Below, piece by piece: positions 35,801 through 47,800 of a stretch of 64,000 bases of DNA. The DNA comes from Saturnia japonica (lineage: Eukaryota > Arthropoda > Insecta > Lepidoptera > Saturniidae): positions 6,780,501 to 6,844,500 of the forward strand of contig CM065321.1 of NCBI GenBank assembly GCA_033032175.1, given 5' to 3'. Under the pieces are notes generated by a model. That model was not told the origin of the DNA. It saw nothing but the letters and a program-made list of their open reading frames with translations, and ran no database searches. Every line of letters starts with the position of its first letter. Positions within the stretch are counted from its first letter, which is position 1. A program made the translations under genes and the position numbers.

Positions 35801-38800
35801 ATGTTATGGACCAAGGCATCTTTCACGGGATCTTGGCTACACCGGCAAGTGAGGAGGCCAAGATTTTGTGGAAGTTTGTCTTTAGTGGACTAAAATAGTT
35901 GTTTGATGCTATGTTTAGGTTATGATGGAACTGACATGTTCTTTTTGAACCCAAGTCCCTAAATTAAAAATAGATTTAAAAAAAAATGTATGCTCGCGAA
36001 ACTTAGATAAATTCGATTTTGTAATTGATCGTCATACTTTTTTTATATTAGAAAGTGGGCAAACGGGCAGGTGGCGCACCTGTTGGAAAGTGATCACCGC
36101 CGCCCACAAACATCCGCAATACCCGAGGGCTCGCAAATGCGTTGCTGGCCTTTTAGGAAACAATAAGCTCTCTTCTTGAAGGTCACCAGGTCATAACGGC
36201 ACGGAAAGATCTCAGGCGACAGCTAGTTCCACAAAGTGGTTGTGTGAGGCAGAAATGCCTTAAGAAACGCACAGTTGCGGAACGTTGGACATCCGAGGTG
36301 GTGTGGATGGAATTTACGATTCTGGCGCGTTGTCCGATGGTGTAATTCAATAGCCGGGATCAATCCAAACAATTCGTCGGAACACTTCCCATGATAAATG
36401 CCGTAGAAGATGCAGAGATAAATTCCAGAGTAAATTCCACAGTGCGTTTCTTGAGGCACTTTCTGTCTCGTACAACCACTCTGTGAACCAGCTGTCGCCT
36501 GAGTTCTTTCCGAGCCGTTATGACCTGGTGACCTTCAAGAAGAGAACTTATTCTTCCCTAAAAGGCCGGCGACGCATTTGCGAGCCCTCTGATGTTACGG
36601 ATGTTTGTGGGCGGCGGTGATCACTTTCCATCAGGTGCGCCACATGTCCGTTTGTCTCCTTTTTATCATTAAAAAAAAATAATGCTAAACCCAATCGAGT
36701 TTCTTGCCGGCTTTTCTTAATAACCGATAAGCTTTCCGAACCGGTAGTAGTGTTGTAAGGTTCATAAGTACCTTGTTAGTATATAAATTGAATAAACTAT
36801 TTTTGATTTTGATAAAGAAATAGTAGTATATATATGAAGTGACGACTCATTGTCGAAGTTTATTCACATTCAAAGAGGTAGCGTCGGCAACGTGTTGGTG
36901 ACATCATGTGTGGACAACATTTGTCGGGTGTGGGCGGAGACTCTGCTACCAGAGGACGAGTGGGGTGGGGGCTGTGTGACGTCACACTCTCGTTCACCAC
37001 CTCGGCGACAGCGCGCCACTCATCGTCACAAACATCGGTTTATGCAACGTCTCAAACATATGAAGTTAGTATAAATAAAAGTTGTGTAAAGTTTCTTTCA
37101 TCAATAAAATACACAGTACTTCCAAAAGCAATGATTGGCCAGTGATAGCGTGCACGGACATCGCGTCGATCGAGGTTAATTCGAATCCCTCCAATGAGCC
37201 TGAGCTTTCATTGAAGAAGTCATACCATGGTGGCCCGCCTGGGTACTACCCACTGAGTACTATTGGTACTACCACCCTCATGTTGAAAATCAGTCGCCAA
37301 GCACCTATAGGTGTGTTGTGGCCGCTGCACTTAAGAGTCAGTCTTCCACTAGGTTTTTTTTAAATACTTTAGATGGTTTAGATAAGAATTTTAGATGATA
37401 TTAATTAAGTGTTCGTTAAACACACAAATTCAAGAGGAGGAAGACTGGCTCTCAAATGCAGTTTCCGGAACAAACGTATATGTGCTTGGCGACAGACTTT
37501 CAAACTGAGAGTGGTAAATGGCACATATGAGACATACAAAAGCTATATGACAATGCTCGCTCAAAGCTCAAAGCTTAGGTTCATTGTAGGATTCGAACCC
37601 ACGTCGATAGATGCGGTGGCCAACAAGGTAGCACTAAGCTATCGTCGCTTAAAAATTCACTTTGCTTGTCGTTAGTTTTCCATGTTTCCACAAATTGCAA
37701 GTACTGAAAATTTCTTTATCATAATTATACTCTGTAGTACTAGCAGATCCGTGCGAATATTTCGCATATTATATTATAATGTAAGCAATCTAACAGCTCT
37801 GTCATATTAGTTAAACTGATTGCCAATAGATGGCGTCTCCTACATGTTAGTTGAATGTATTTTAATTAGAAAAGCTATCAAAAGATGGGAATCCTAGTAA
37901 AAATATTATTATTTTTTGCAATGAAAACAATACTGATTTTTATCCTTAGTTAAACTTATTATGGATAGTATGGGACCTAAAAAGAAGACTGGACAAAAAT
38001 AAAGAAATCTCTATAGTACCATTTAAAAAAAATGATGAATCGAAATATTTATTTGTCAGGACATGTTTCCATATCAGACGTACGGCGCAGTCGTCGAAGC
38101 AACCCAGCGCACCGATACCAACTCTACCTTCAACGTACAGCGCTCACGACTTCCACAATTCCTACCATACCACTTCATATATGGGAGGTGAGTTTTAATT
38201 ATAATCTTACTTTTATCTATTTACATAAAATCAGGTAATAAAACAACAGTTCTAAAGACGTGGTCCTTGTATTCGGTCTAAGGCTGCCTGTTCACTGAAG
38301 CGAAGTGGAGCAGAACTGTGAAAACTTCGAACAATAGAATTCCATCTCAAGTATTTTTGACCATTAAAGTTGCATCTCTAGATTTTTATGTAATTCTATT
38401 GGTCGAAATTCGCACAGCCGCGCTTCGCTCCGCTTCAGTTGACAGGCAGCCCGAATGCTATCTAGAAATAAATCGAGGAGGTAAATTTTGGGGTTTTATC
38501 AGCTTCGATCGTTTTAGGAAGCATTAATAATGTGTCTTTTAAAATATAACGAACATATGTATTGAACATTTGTTTTTTGTTATAATACATTTTCTGAATA
38601 TCATGACAGCAATGTTCTCACTAATTTACAAAAAAAATTACTGATTTTAAAGACTCGCTCAAAAGAATTACATGTTTTATAGAGAATTTTGTTCCCTACC
38701 GGGCCTTGATCCATGATACAATACCATAACAAACATATTGGACACTATGTTCAGTTATGCTACAAAAAAAGACTGATTTTTCCCCCAAGTTATTTATATA

Positions 38801-41800
38801 GCAAAATTTTTAAGAGAATACGAAATGAAAATAATTTATCTGGATTAATTTCATACCATTTCTTTTTCGTTACAGACAACGTAATTTTCAGGCTCGATAA
38901 AAAATAGTCGATTTTTTGGCAAAATCTGATATGTATAATATTGTAAATATTTCCACAGGTCTACATTTTCATCTAGCAGCGTCTATAAACGCAGAGACTG
39001 ACATACCACTTGTACCGTCCTTATCTAGTGGCGGCAGATTCATACTCCACTGGCTACACAATAAGGAGATGCACTTCACGAGCCAAGCAGAAGCTATCTT
39101 ACATGACCTCACTAAAAAGGTATGTTTGGGATGTAACGGTGTCGAATTATATCTTCAAAGCTAAGACACCCAAGCCAATCTCACCTGCACGTAGTGCACC
39201 CTACCGAGTAATAAACGAGGAAATGGCGATGGTGGGGTGGTAGGCTTGTTTTGCTTAACTGGGTCGCGATCACCTTGCAGGTTGTGACAAGTTCGACATA
39301 GTAACTCGCTTTTGCATGTCGCGTTTCGGGATCAGCCTGTGCACATCCAGTTAAATTAATGCAGGCGGGTATGACAGCGGTGACCGTCGATTTATTACGA
39401 TCTCTCGGTCATCGCCGTTGTGTTAGGATTGTACTGTAAAAATGTAATGGAACAACTCATGAATTATTCAATGATGATTTATAATTGATCTTTTATGGAA
39501 ATGTTTGGAAAAAAGTTTGTTGAAAAGGAAATTATAAATTTCGAAATGTTAATGAGCCTTACTGCCGCACTCAGAAACGTTTCTTAATTTAGGTGTAATG
39601 AATATTTAATTACCTACCATTAAGTTAATATTTTAATGACAGATTAATCCCAGAGTCAAAATTTAAACCTTCATTAGTTAATGACAACTTTATGGAAGCA
39701 ATGAGCGGTGACAGTCAATAGTGTGTTATCGACATCGACATAAATCGTAGTTTTAACTAAAATAATTTGTAAATGTATAAATTTATTTGCTGTGCAAATG
39801 CAAAGCGTCAATAGTGTCAAAAAGTTACAAACATTCAAAAACTTCTTGATAATTCATAAAATCTTACTTTTCATTCCATTTTTTTGTACAACATTTTAGC
39901 TAAGAATATATCTTTCATCACTTTTATGTTTTATACTGGGGACTAGGGCCCACTGCGTCAATTATTTTTTTTTTCGTTTTTTCTTTTCCTTTTTTCTTTA
40001 TATGGGTCGTGGCAATCTGTTTCTTTATTTGTAGGTACAATAAGCCATTCTTATGTTGTATTACAGTGTAAACTCTTTATAACATTATCCTTTATAACGA
40101 TAAATTCCCTATAACGTTGAAGTGAGCCCAACTTGGTTGGTTTGCGTTAAAACCCACATATTGAAACACTCTTTATGGCGATACGCCATTCTCTATTACG
40201 AAGAAATGTGTAGGAAGACGATTCCACCACATATCTAGATATGAATAGAATACATAAAATAATACAAAACAAGTACTGGCATAGCAAAAAACGTCAGACA
40301 AAGTTATCAGACTATATGTGTAAACAATAGTTTATAAGCATTTATTATCTAAGACATACATATTAAAAATTCTTGTTAATTTGGTTGTTTTTTTTGGTCA
40401 CTCCATATAACGATAACTCTCTATAACGACAAAAAATGCTCAGCCCCTTGAGTTTCGTTATAAAGAGTTTACACTGTATTTGTATTTGACTTTTTTTCCA
40501 GTGACTCCAATCTTACTATACTCTATGCTTGAGGTTGGACACACTAACCCTTTTCAGTTAGTTGTGCACCACACTTCCTTCTCCTTCCAGCCCTGATGCC
40601 AGTATGTTAATGTGTTTTAATAGTCTACTTTGATATTTTTTACTGTATTCCACTATCTCCTGTTTAACAATGTTGATATAAAAACCCATGTATATGTACT
40701 TATATATGGTACGTCCTTTGAAACCTTTCCAGTATTTCTATGTTGCTGTTACTAGCAGTCCCCCATAGCTGTATTCCGTATGTCCAGATGGGTTTTAGGA
40801 TGATTTTGTAGATCTTTAATTTGCAGGCAGGTGAAAGTTTTGATTTAGGTCTTATGAAGCGGAACAAGTTTCTTAATTGAATATCTAAATTCTTTCGTTT
40901 GGTCCAGATATATTTCCGCTAATTAAGACGACGGTCTAGGTCCTTGCCAAGTATTTTACGTGCTCGGCTTGGAGGATGATTTTATTGTATAATTCTATGG
41001 GTGGACAAGTTTGCCTTCTAAGGGTGAATGTTACATGGGTACACTTATTTTGATTTACTTTAATGCGCCATTTATTGAGCCAATCCTCAACTACTGCTAG
41101 ATGTCTTTGAAGGTTTTTTGTAGCTATTATAGGATCCTCATGCACTGATAAAACGGCTGTGTCATAAGCGTATATAGTAGTGGTTGGCTATGTGTTGGAA
41201 AGTCAGTTGTATAAAACAGGTGTAGTACTGGTCCCTAGATGCTACCTTGAGGGACGCCTGATGAGATGTTGCATAGTGAGGAAACTGAGGTGTTAATTTT
41301 AACCTCAAACATCTTTTAGTTAGATATGATTTTAGTATGTGATAGAACGAATGCGGTAACATTTTTTTGATTTTTAATAGAACTTCTTCATGCCATACCT
41401 TATCAAAAGCCTGTCCTATATCTAAGAAGACTGCAGGACAGTATTGTTTGTTTTCAAGAGCACGACTGATTGTGTCAACGAGGCGATGCACTTGTTCAGT
41501 AGTACCTTGCCGTTCACTAAAACCAAATTGATGTTGAGGTAATATATCAGGGAGGTAGGAATGAATTCTGTTTAACAGTATTTTTTCTAAGAGTTTACCT
41601 ACTACAGGCAAAAAGCTAATCGGTCTATAGGAGCTTACATCATTTGGATGTTCACCTGGTTAGAGAATAATTATTACTTATGGAATTTTCCATTGAGAGG
41701 GGTAAATTTCTAGTCTCAAGCAAGCGTTGAAGAACACGTTTAATAGTAGTAAACCTTTTTTAGTAAAGTTCTGTAGGAGAGTAGTATCGACCCTATCATA

Positions 41801-44800
41801 TCCAGGTGATTTGCCCACTTTCAAGTTATTAATTTCTCGCTGCACTTCCTTGGGGGAAGTGCTTTTCAATGGTAGTTGTATTTGTAGGGGGCTATGGATA
41901 TTACGTGTAGCGTGGAGGCAGACAGACTATATCGACATATCGACAGACCGAGCGCCGTGTGTCGCGTACCGATCCACACTGGCTGTCGCCGCCCGGTGCG
42001 GTGCAGCGGTGTATGCGAGGTTGCCGCTTAGTACAGCGCCGCATGATGCGCGTGCACTGCACGTTGCCGCTCTGGTCGGAGTATGTATTATTTATCATCC
42101 CATAGGGCTATTAATGTACTCGATGACCTCCTCTTCATGTATTGGATGTTTACACTGATTTGGCTGAAAGACAGTTTTAAGATTTTCGGCATATGTAATG
42201 GCCTTGTCTAGGTCTGATTTAGCCCAAACTCCATTGGTATTTTTAATGAGTGTTAATTGGTTTTTAGGTTTTTTTTTAATATTTTTTGTAGCTCTACTTA
42301 AGGAGTAATTGGTGTCATTACGAGGTGTGACATTCGTAAGATAAGTTTCTATATTCTTGTTTCTTAAATTATTTATGTGTTTTATAGTTCTTCAGAAGCT
42401 TTGTTGAATGCTTTCTTATCAATCGAGTATTTGCCTTCTTACATTTACTTGGTCCTTGATATATTTCGGGTATATGTGTGGTGGTATAATTTTGTTAACT
42501 GGGATAGACGTAGATTGTTCTGCTGCAAAATGTACTAATTTATTAAACGTTTCTATTTGCTAAACGTTTCTTGCTTTGTTTTCAGGAATGTTAGTAGATC
42601 TGTATTGTCAGTAATAATATTTCTGTATCTTTCCCAGTTTATTTTTGCATTATACATTTTAGGGGGTTGTTCAACTATAAATCCTTTAAAATTCATATTA
42701 ATTATGACAGGTGTGTGGTCTAATGATAAATCCGTATTTTCTTCAGTGATGATATGATTGCATGGTATATTTTGCGTCTCTTATCACCAAGCTTCCTGGG
42801 TACAATGAAACGATACACGCAGATGTAAACAGCCATTATCAGTTAGCACGAAAGTTCGGTCTATGTACTTTTTTTTTCGAACTGACTGTACTCTTAGTCT
42901 TAAGGATTCTGGAGCCATTAGAGGCTTTAACGGCTTCAACGGGCTTGACGTTATCGTTCGGGATACATGGGATCCAAAGAGTGTCCTTTATATTATATAA
43001 AACGAATATGTGGCTGATGCATGTTATCGTTTAAAAAGTGATTAAGTTTTGAGTTCCAAATTTCTGGAAATTTTGGATTATTAGTAACTATTAAAAGTCT
43101 CTGAGTGCGGCAGTTAAAGCGAAGCAATAGTAAATGGGTGTTTAAAAAACTTGCTCTACTTACACTTATTGCACTTACATCTGTATTAACAATCATAACT
43201 ACGAGGACGAACTGCTCTAGAACGCACAAGGTACATAATATCTACATAAAATTTGACACTTGGGGGCTCGAACGACGCTATGCGTTCATACATTTCGTTT
43301 ATGGATATGAGTGTAACTTAACTACCTCGTTAGCCTAGTGGTCGTAAGCGCGACTGCTATGCTCGAGGCTTTGGGTTCGATTCCCAGGTCGAGCAAAGTG
43401 TTTTTTCAGTAGTAGCTCGGAGTTTGGTTTCGTGCCCGATTAATGGCAGTAGGCTCGCCCCCTATTACATGAGACCTAAAAACATACTCGGCGAACTGTG
43501 GGTGTACATTAGTACACCTCTGCCTAACCCTTCGAGGAATACAGGCGTGTTGGTATGTTATGTTATGTTAACTTACATTTATTTGAATACTATTCTAATA
43601 ATACATTTTTAATGTAATTATAGGTATTAGATAAAGAAGAAACAGAGGAAGGGGGCTCCGGTTCTGACCAAACAACACATCCGGATGGAGAGAATGAAAT
43701 GGGTACGTGTTTACGTATACCATTCAATATTACTTGCATATTTCTGACAATTGCCATGCAATTACGTACTTATGTCAAAATACAATTGTAAGCTCAATGT
43801 AATTATTATGGGAGCTTTATAATTTATTTTATTATAGAAGAGCTAGCTTCTTATCCGCTTGATTAATCAATTCATGCAGCTAAAATAGGACATAGACGGC
43901 CAAGTCATCATTTGACCAAAATACAGTCTGAGGACAACAGCAATAGCGACGAACAACAAGGTAATAAATAGGATTAAAATTTTATGACGCCGTCATGCAA
44001 TTAGACCATTTATGTGTGCGCTTAAATTTAAACAATGTTAATTAGTATTTAGTTGTAATTTTTTTCCTAGTCCTACTCTTAATGGGATTTTGAAATTTTC
44101 ACAGAATATGTCTAATTATGGCGGTTATTCTAAAAAATACTAAGAATAACAAAAATAATAAACTTGTTTTACCAAAGTTTTTTATTACTCTATCTTAAAA
44201 ACGGCGACAAACTTATGTGACTAAATAGCCAAGACTTAAATAAAGTAAGTCAACTTAAACAACCGACCAAGCATGAGTCAAGCCTAAGCGCCTTGAACGA
44301 ATGAAATGAATTCTTGGTGGATCGTAACTTTTGGTGAGCGAGTCCCCGTCATACTTGACCGAACGAATTTTATTTAAAGATATACATACTTATGAATTTT
44401 TAGGATACTTTTAAAAGTTTTAATTAATAGTTAAGATTGACTGACAGAAAACGTACAGCTTAGGCTGCGTACAGACAGGGCAAACGAACGCGAATTATGG
44501 CACTGAGTGGGCGTAACTGATCAATACTTTACTCTTTGTGGGATACAACATCATGCACGAGCGAGGGGAGGGAGTGCGATGTTGATCGGCCACGCCAACT
44601 CTGAGCCTTCGTTCGCGTTTGTTCGCTCTGTCTGTACACGGCATTAAAACCATGAAATGTTTCACAAGAATTCTTGTATATAACGTAGATGAGCACTAAG
44701 AAAGGATTTTTTTTTAATTTCACCCCCATGGCTGGTTAAATAGAGGTTAAAAATAGGATAATTCCTGAGATGTTGCCAATGGGAAATTCCACCGGGCACA

Positions 44801-47800
44801 CAACACTTTTACTTTGTGTAGGTAATGGTAATCACAGTCATCCCAGCTTATCGAATACGACGTCGATAAACTCGATAGCGACAGACGTGACCTGTACACA
44901 TCTCCCGGACTCGCTCGACGCCAAGATAGAAGCGTTGCTGCGCGACTGGCATCAGAGTCCAGATCTTCTGTTTTCTATACACCCCGTTGATGGCAGTTTT
45001 CTGATATGGTGAGTTATATTTTAATTATTGTCTCTGCTCGCGTGCTGATTTAACCCATGCCTTACTTCGGGATTAGATCTTTGGTAAATATAATTTTTTA
45101 CTGCTTGTTATTTTCAATATTGTTAATATCTTTACTACTTCTACTTGGAGAAAGTGAGGAGTAATTGGTTACCGTGGTACGAGCATATCATGAGGAGGGG
45201 TGAAACTCATATAACTTTTTTTTTTTTCAAACTGACTATACTATAGCCAGAAGGGCCCTGGGGCATTAGATACTTCGATAACTTCACTGGACTTGGAGCC
45301 CAGCGGGGAAAGTAGTCAGCTGCAAAAGCTAGGCAGCAAGCTCAAGGGTGCCAACGTGGCGAACTTCGGCTTGTGCTGTTGCCGTACATGCAAATAAGTC
45401 GCAATCTGTCCAATTTCCTATCCGTAAAAGTCGATCGTACTATACATCTGCCTTCTGGAAAGAAGAATCATGCGTATATGCATTTAGTAATCTAGCCATT
45501 TGGTTTAAGTCTAACTAGCTAAGAATAGAAAAAAAAAAGTTTCCTGATACCTATGTACCTTGGTTGTGTGCCAGTGTGAAGTACAGTACATAGCTAGTGA
45601 ATGCAGTGTTAGTATATAGCGCGAGCGGCTACTGATTCAAGGGCTCCATGCCAGAAGAACACAACTAGGCTTGAGCTGCCGCAGGAGAGGGTGGTCGTGG
45701 CCGGTAACTGATAAAGGTAACTAAAAGCAAGTTAAAGTATGAAGGTGGACTGATATATAGGTAGAAGAGACAGAACAAGGTATCGATAGTTTGTGTGAGG
45801 AATGATAATGTTGTATATGTTTATATTGTTTATAGTTGATAGAGGAATGGAAAAATAAAACATTTTGTGCTGACCTTACTTAGCTTGCGATAAGAGTTTA
45901 AAAAAAACCGTCATCTCGTTAAATGTAGCTTGAGTAACATATAGCGCATATACAGTGACAATATTAAATATTAAAATTCGAGTGGGTTTTATTTAGGGTT
46001 TGTGAATGGTTGGACGAGCTGCAAGCCGGTGCGATACGTCAAGCGCAAGTGTCGTTCTCCGCGCGCATACCGTGCGCGTTTCCACTGGGCGATGCGACGA
46101 CAATGTGTACGCCGGCTGAACTCTACCACGCGGCTGCCCAGCCGCTCTACGTTAGACATCGCACCAAACCTGTCATACCTGGTAACTTATTCTTATTTAT
46201 ATACACGAATTTTATATCCAAGAACTATTACTTTAATTTGGCATTAAATAAGATCTCAAACTAAGCAATGCCTGTAACATGGAGGCCTAAGATACAAATT
46301 GGAGTAAATAGAAATTAGTTAGTGAGCATATTCGATTTAAAAAGGATACCGTTAAAAAAATTTACCACTGTCGGTTTGTATGCATGTGATTGTGTGTGGC
46401 CAACGCGAAGTATAATCATGACCCTTGAATGTACTCGAAATTTCGTATGAGCTACGTAGCCAATCGTATTGTTTGAAAATATTATGATTATTATTTACAC
46501 TCCCGTATGCATTTAAGGGAATACTAAAAGGCGTCCTTTCTAATTTAGTACAAAATATTTTTCAGTATATGGGGAGTAACATAATAAAGTACATGCTTTT
46601 TCTAAATATGAAACTAATTTGTGTCTTTTATTTAAGGTCAACAGCAACCGCAACCTGAAAACGTCACAACACCTTTAGCCAGTGTACAGGAAGAAAAAGA
46701 AGAACATGAATGGCCTCAAAATGAAGAAACGGCTGAGCCTCAAGAAAATGGTATGGGTTTTTTTACTAAATGGCTTTTTTTTAGATAAGTGGAATGTGAA
46801 ATTTAATTTTTGAATTATATAACACAATGTGAATAGAGTGTCACATAGCTATCGATACAGTGAGTTTTTTTTTTAATATATTGAAATACATTTGAAAATC
46901 CTTCGTCTTTTAATATAACTCTTTATAAGGAAACTGTGTAAAGACAAAAGCGGGATAAGGGTAATTTATTTATGTTCTCGCAACAAGCTTTCATCATCAT
47001 CAACTGTATTGAAGTTAACAAGTGAACTATAATTAAATCTGTAAGAATATGTACTGAATATAATATAAAATAAATAAATATTTTAGTGTACGAAAAATTT
47101 CATAATTCCCAGGACCTTGTGATGAGGATAACCAAATTCAACGTAAGACAAGTATAGCGACAGAAGATCTAGGCGAGAATCAAGAGGGAGATGTTTTGGA
47201 TTCAGCTCCGGTCATTTCCATGGTTACAAATCACACTAATGGAACACTCAATTTGTGGCAGTTGACATTTGATGATAAATCAAAGTTTTCACAGGTATGA
47301 ATTGTTACATGTTACATATTTAATATTCGTTTTAAGCAGGCCACACGCGCTACGATATACCGGAGAGGTTTTTCTATACAATGTGCCTGCACAGGTAGAC
47401 CTCTCTGGTAGGTCATAGCGTTTGTGATCGGCGTTAGATGGTTATGTTTGCTGTGAAATATATTGACATTTGTTATTCGACTTGAACTTGTTTCTTGTTT
47501 TAGGTGTTATCAATAGGTCATGCTTCAAGAGCATCAGGTCATCGATTTAGAGTGAATGACATCACTTGCCATCCAGTATTACCTTTACTCCTTACAACAA
47601 GTCACCATAACATTTCAGGTATGTTATTTTAAAATAAGTAACTTACTAGAATTTAAAACTGATATAATTAAGTATTCTCTTTGAAAAGTTACAATATCAT
47701 GTCCTTTATTCATATACAAGACTTCTAGAAGATCTAGATCTAGATCTTCTATCTAGATATTATGAATGTAGTAAATAGTATAAAAATTAACGTTTTTAAC

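Larger units (their letters stand above)
35596..36875 (+). other. Rbcn-3A intron 6
   Basis: 1280 bp, almost half taken by an inverted pair of LINE 3' ends (36047-36680), followed by another LINE 3' end (36685-36815). At 35806 a short open stretch (MDQGIFHGILATPASEEA) stops after about 28 codons and has no splice sites. Confidence 0.85.
37065..38059 (+). other. Rbcn-3A intron 7
   Basis: 995 bp containing two tRNA-related SINEs in opposite orientation (37136-37345 and 37440-37675). 37680-38050 shows nothing recognisable. Confidence 0.85.
40480..42865 (-). mobile_element. jockey-like LINE, degraded, minus strand
   Basis: Reading leftward: an endonuclease end (DLSLDHTPVIINMNFKGF near 42710), a linker with NGVWAKSDLDKAITYAENL near 42210, a reverse transcriptase (41869-41150) and a thumb/C-terminus near 40930-40720 (LSPACKLKIYKIILKPIWTY). 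Wording fits the jockey clade. Antisense to the host gene. The MITE at 40064-40476 abuts its 3' side. Confidence 0.85.
39120..43623 (+). other. Rbcn-3A intron 9
   Basis: 4504 bp. Contains S3 (39228-39430), pogo-like MITE (40064-40476), jockey-like LINE (40480-42865, minus) with a GC-rich insertion, S4 (42866-42985) and a tRNA SINE (43322-43575). 39440-40060 and 42990-43320 show nothing recognisable. Confidence 0.85.

Noticed and set aside
35770..35900. Short open stretch reading MDQGIFHGILATPASEEAKI as a possible alternative exon.
   Set aside because: It stops after about 28 codons, has no matching splice sites and fits nowhere in the DMXL protein. It remains unexplained and could be a retroelement piece.
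42762..43034. A 90-codon plus-strand ORF.
   Set aside because: It runs antisense through the LINE endonuclease remains and into repeat S4; no gene evidence.
43328..43398. A tRNA gene, because of clear A and B boxes.
   Set aside because: The 5' and 3' ends do not form an acceptor stem and the sequence continues into a SINE body with a short tandem tail, so it is a SINE head.
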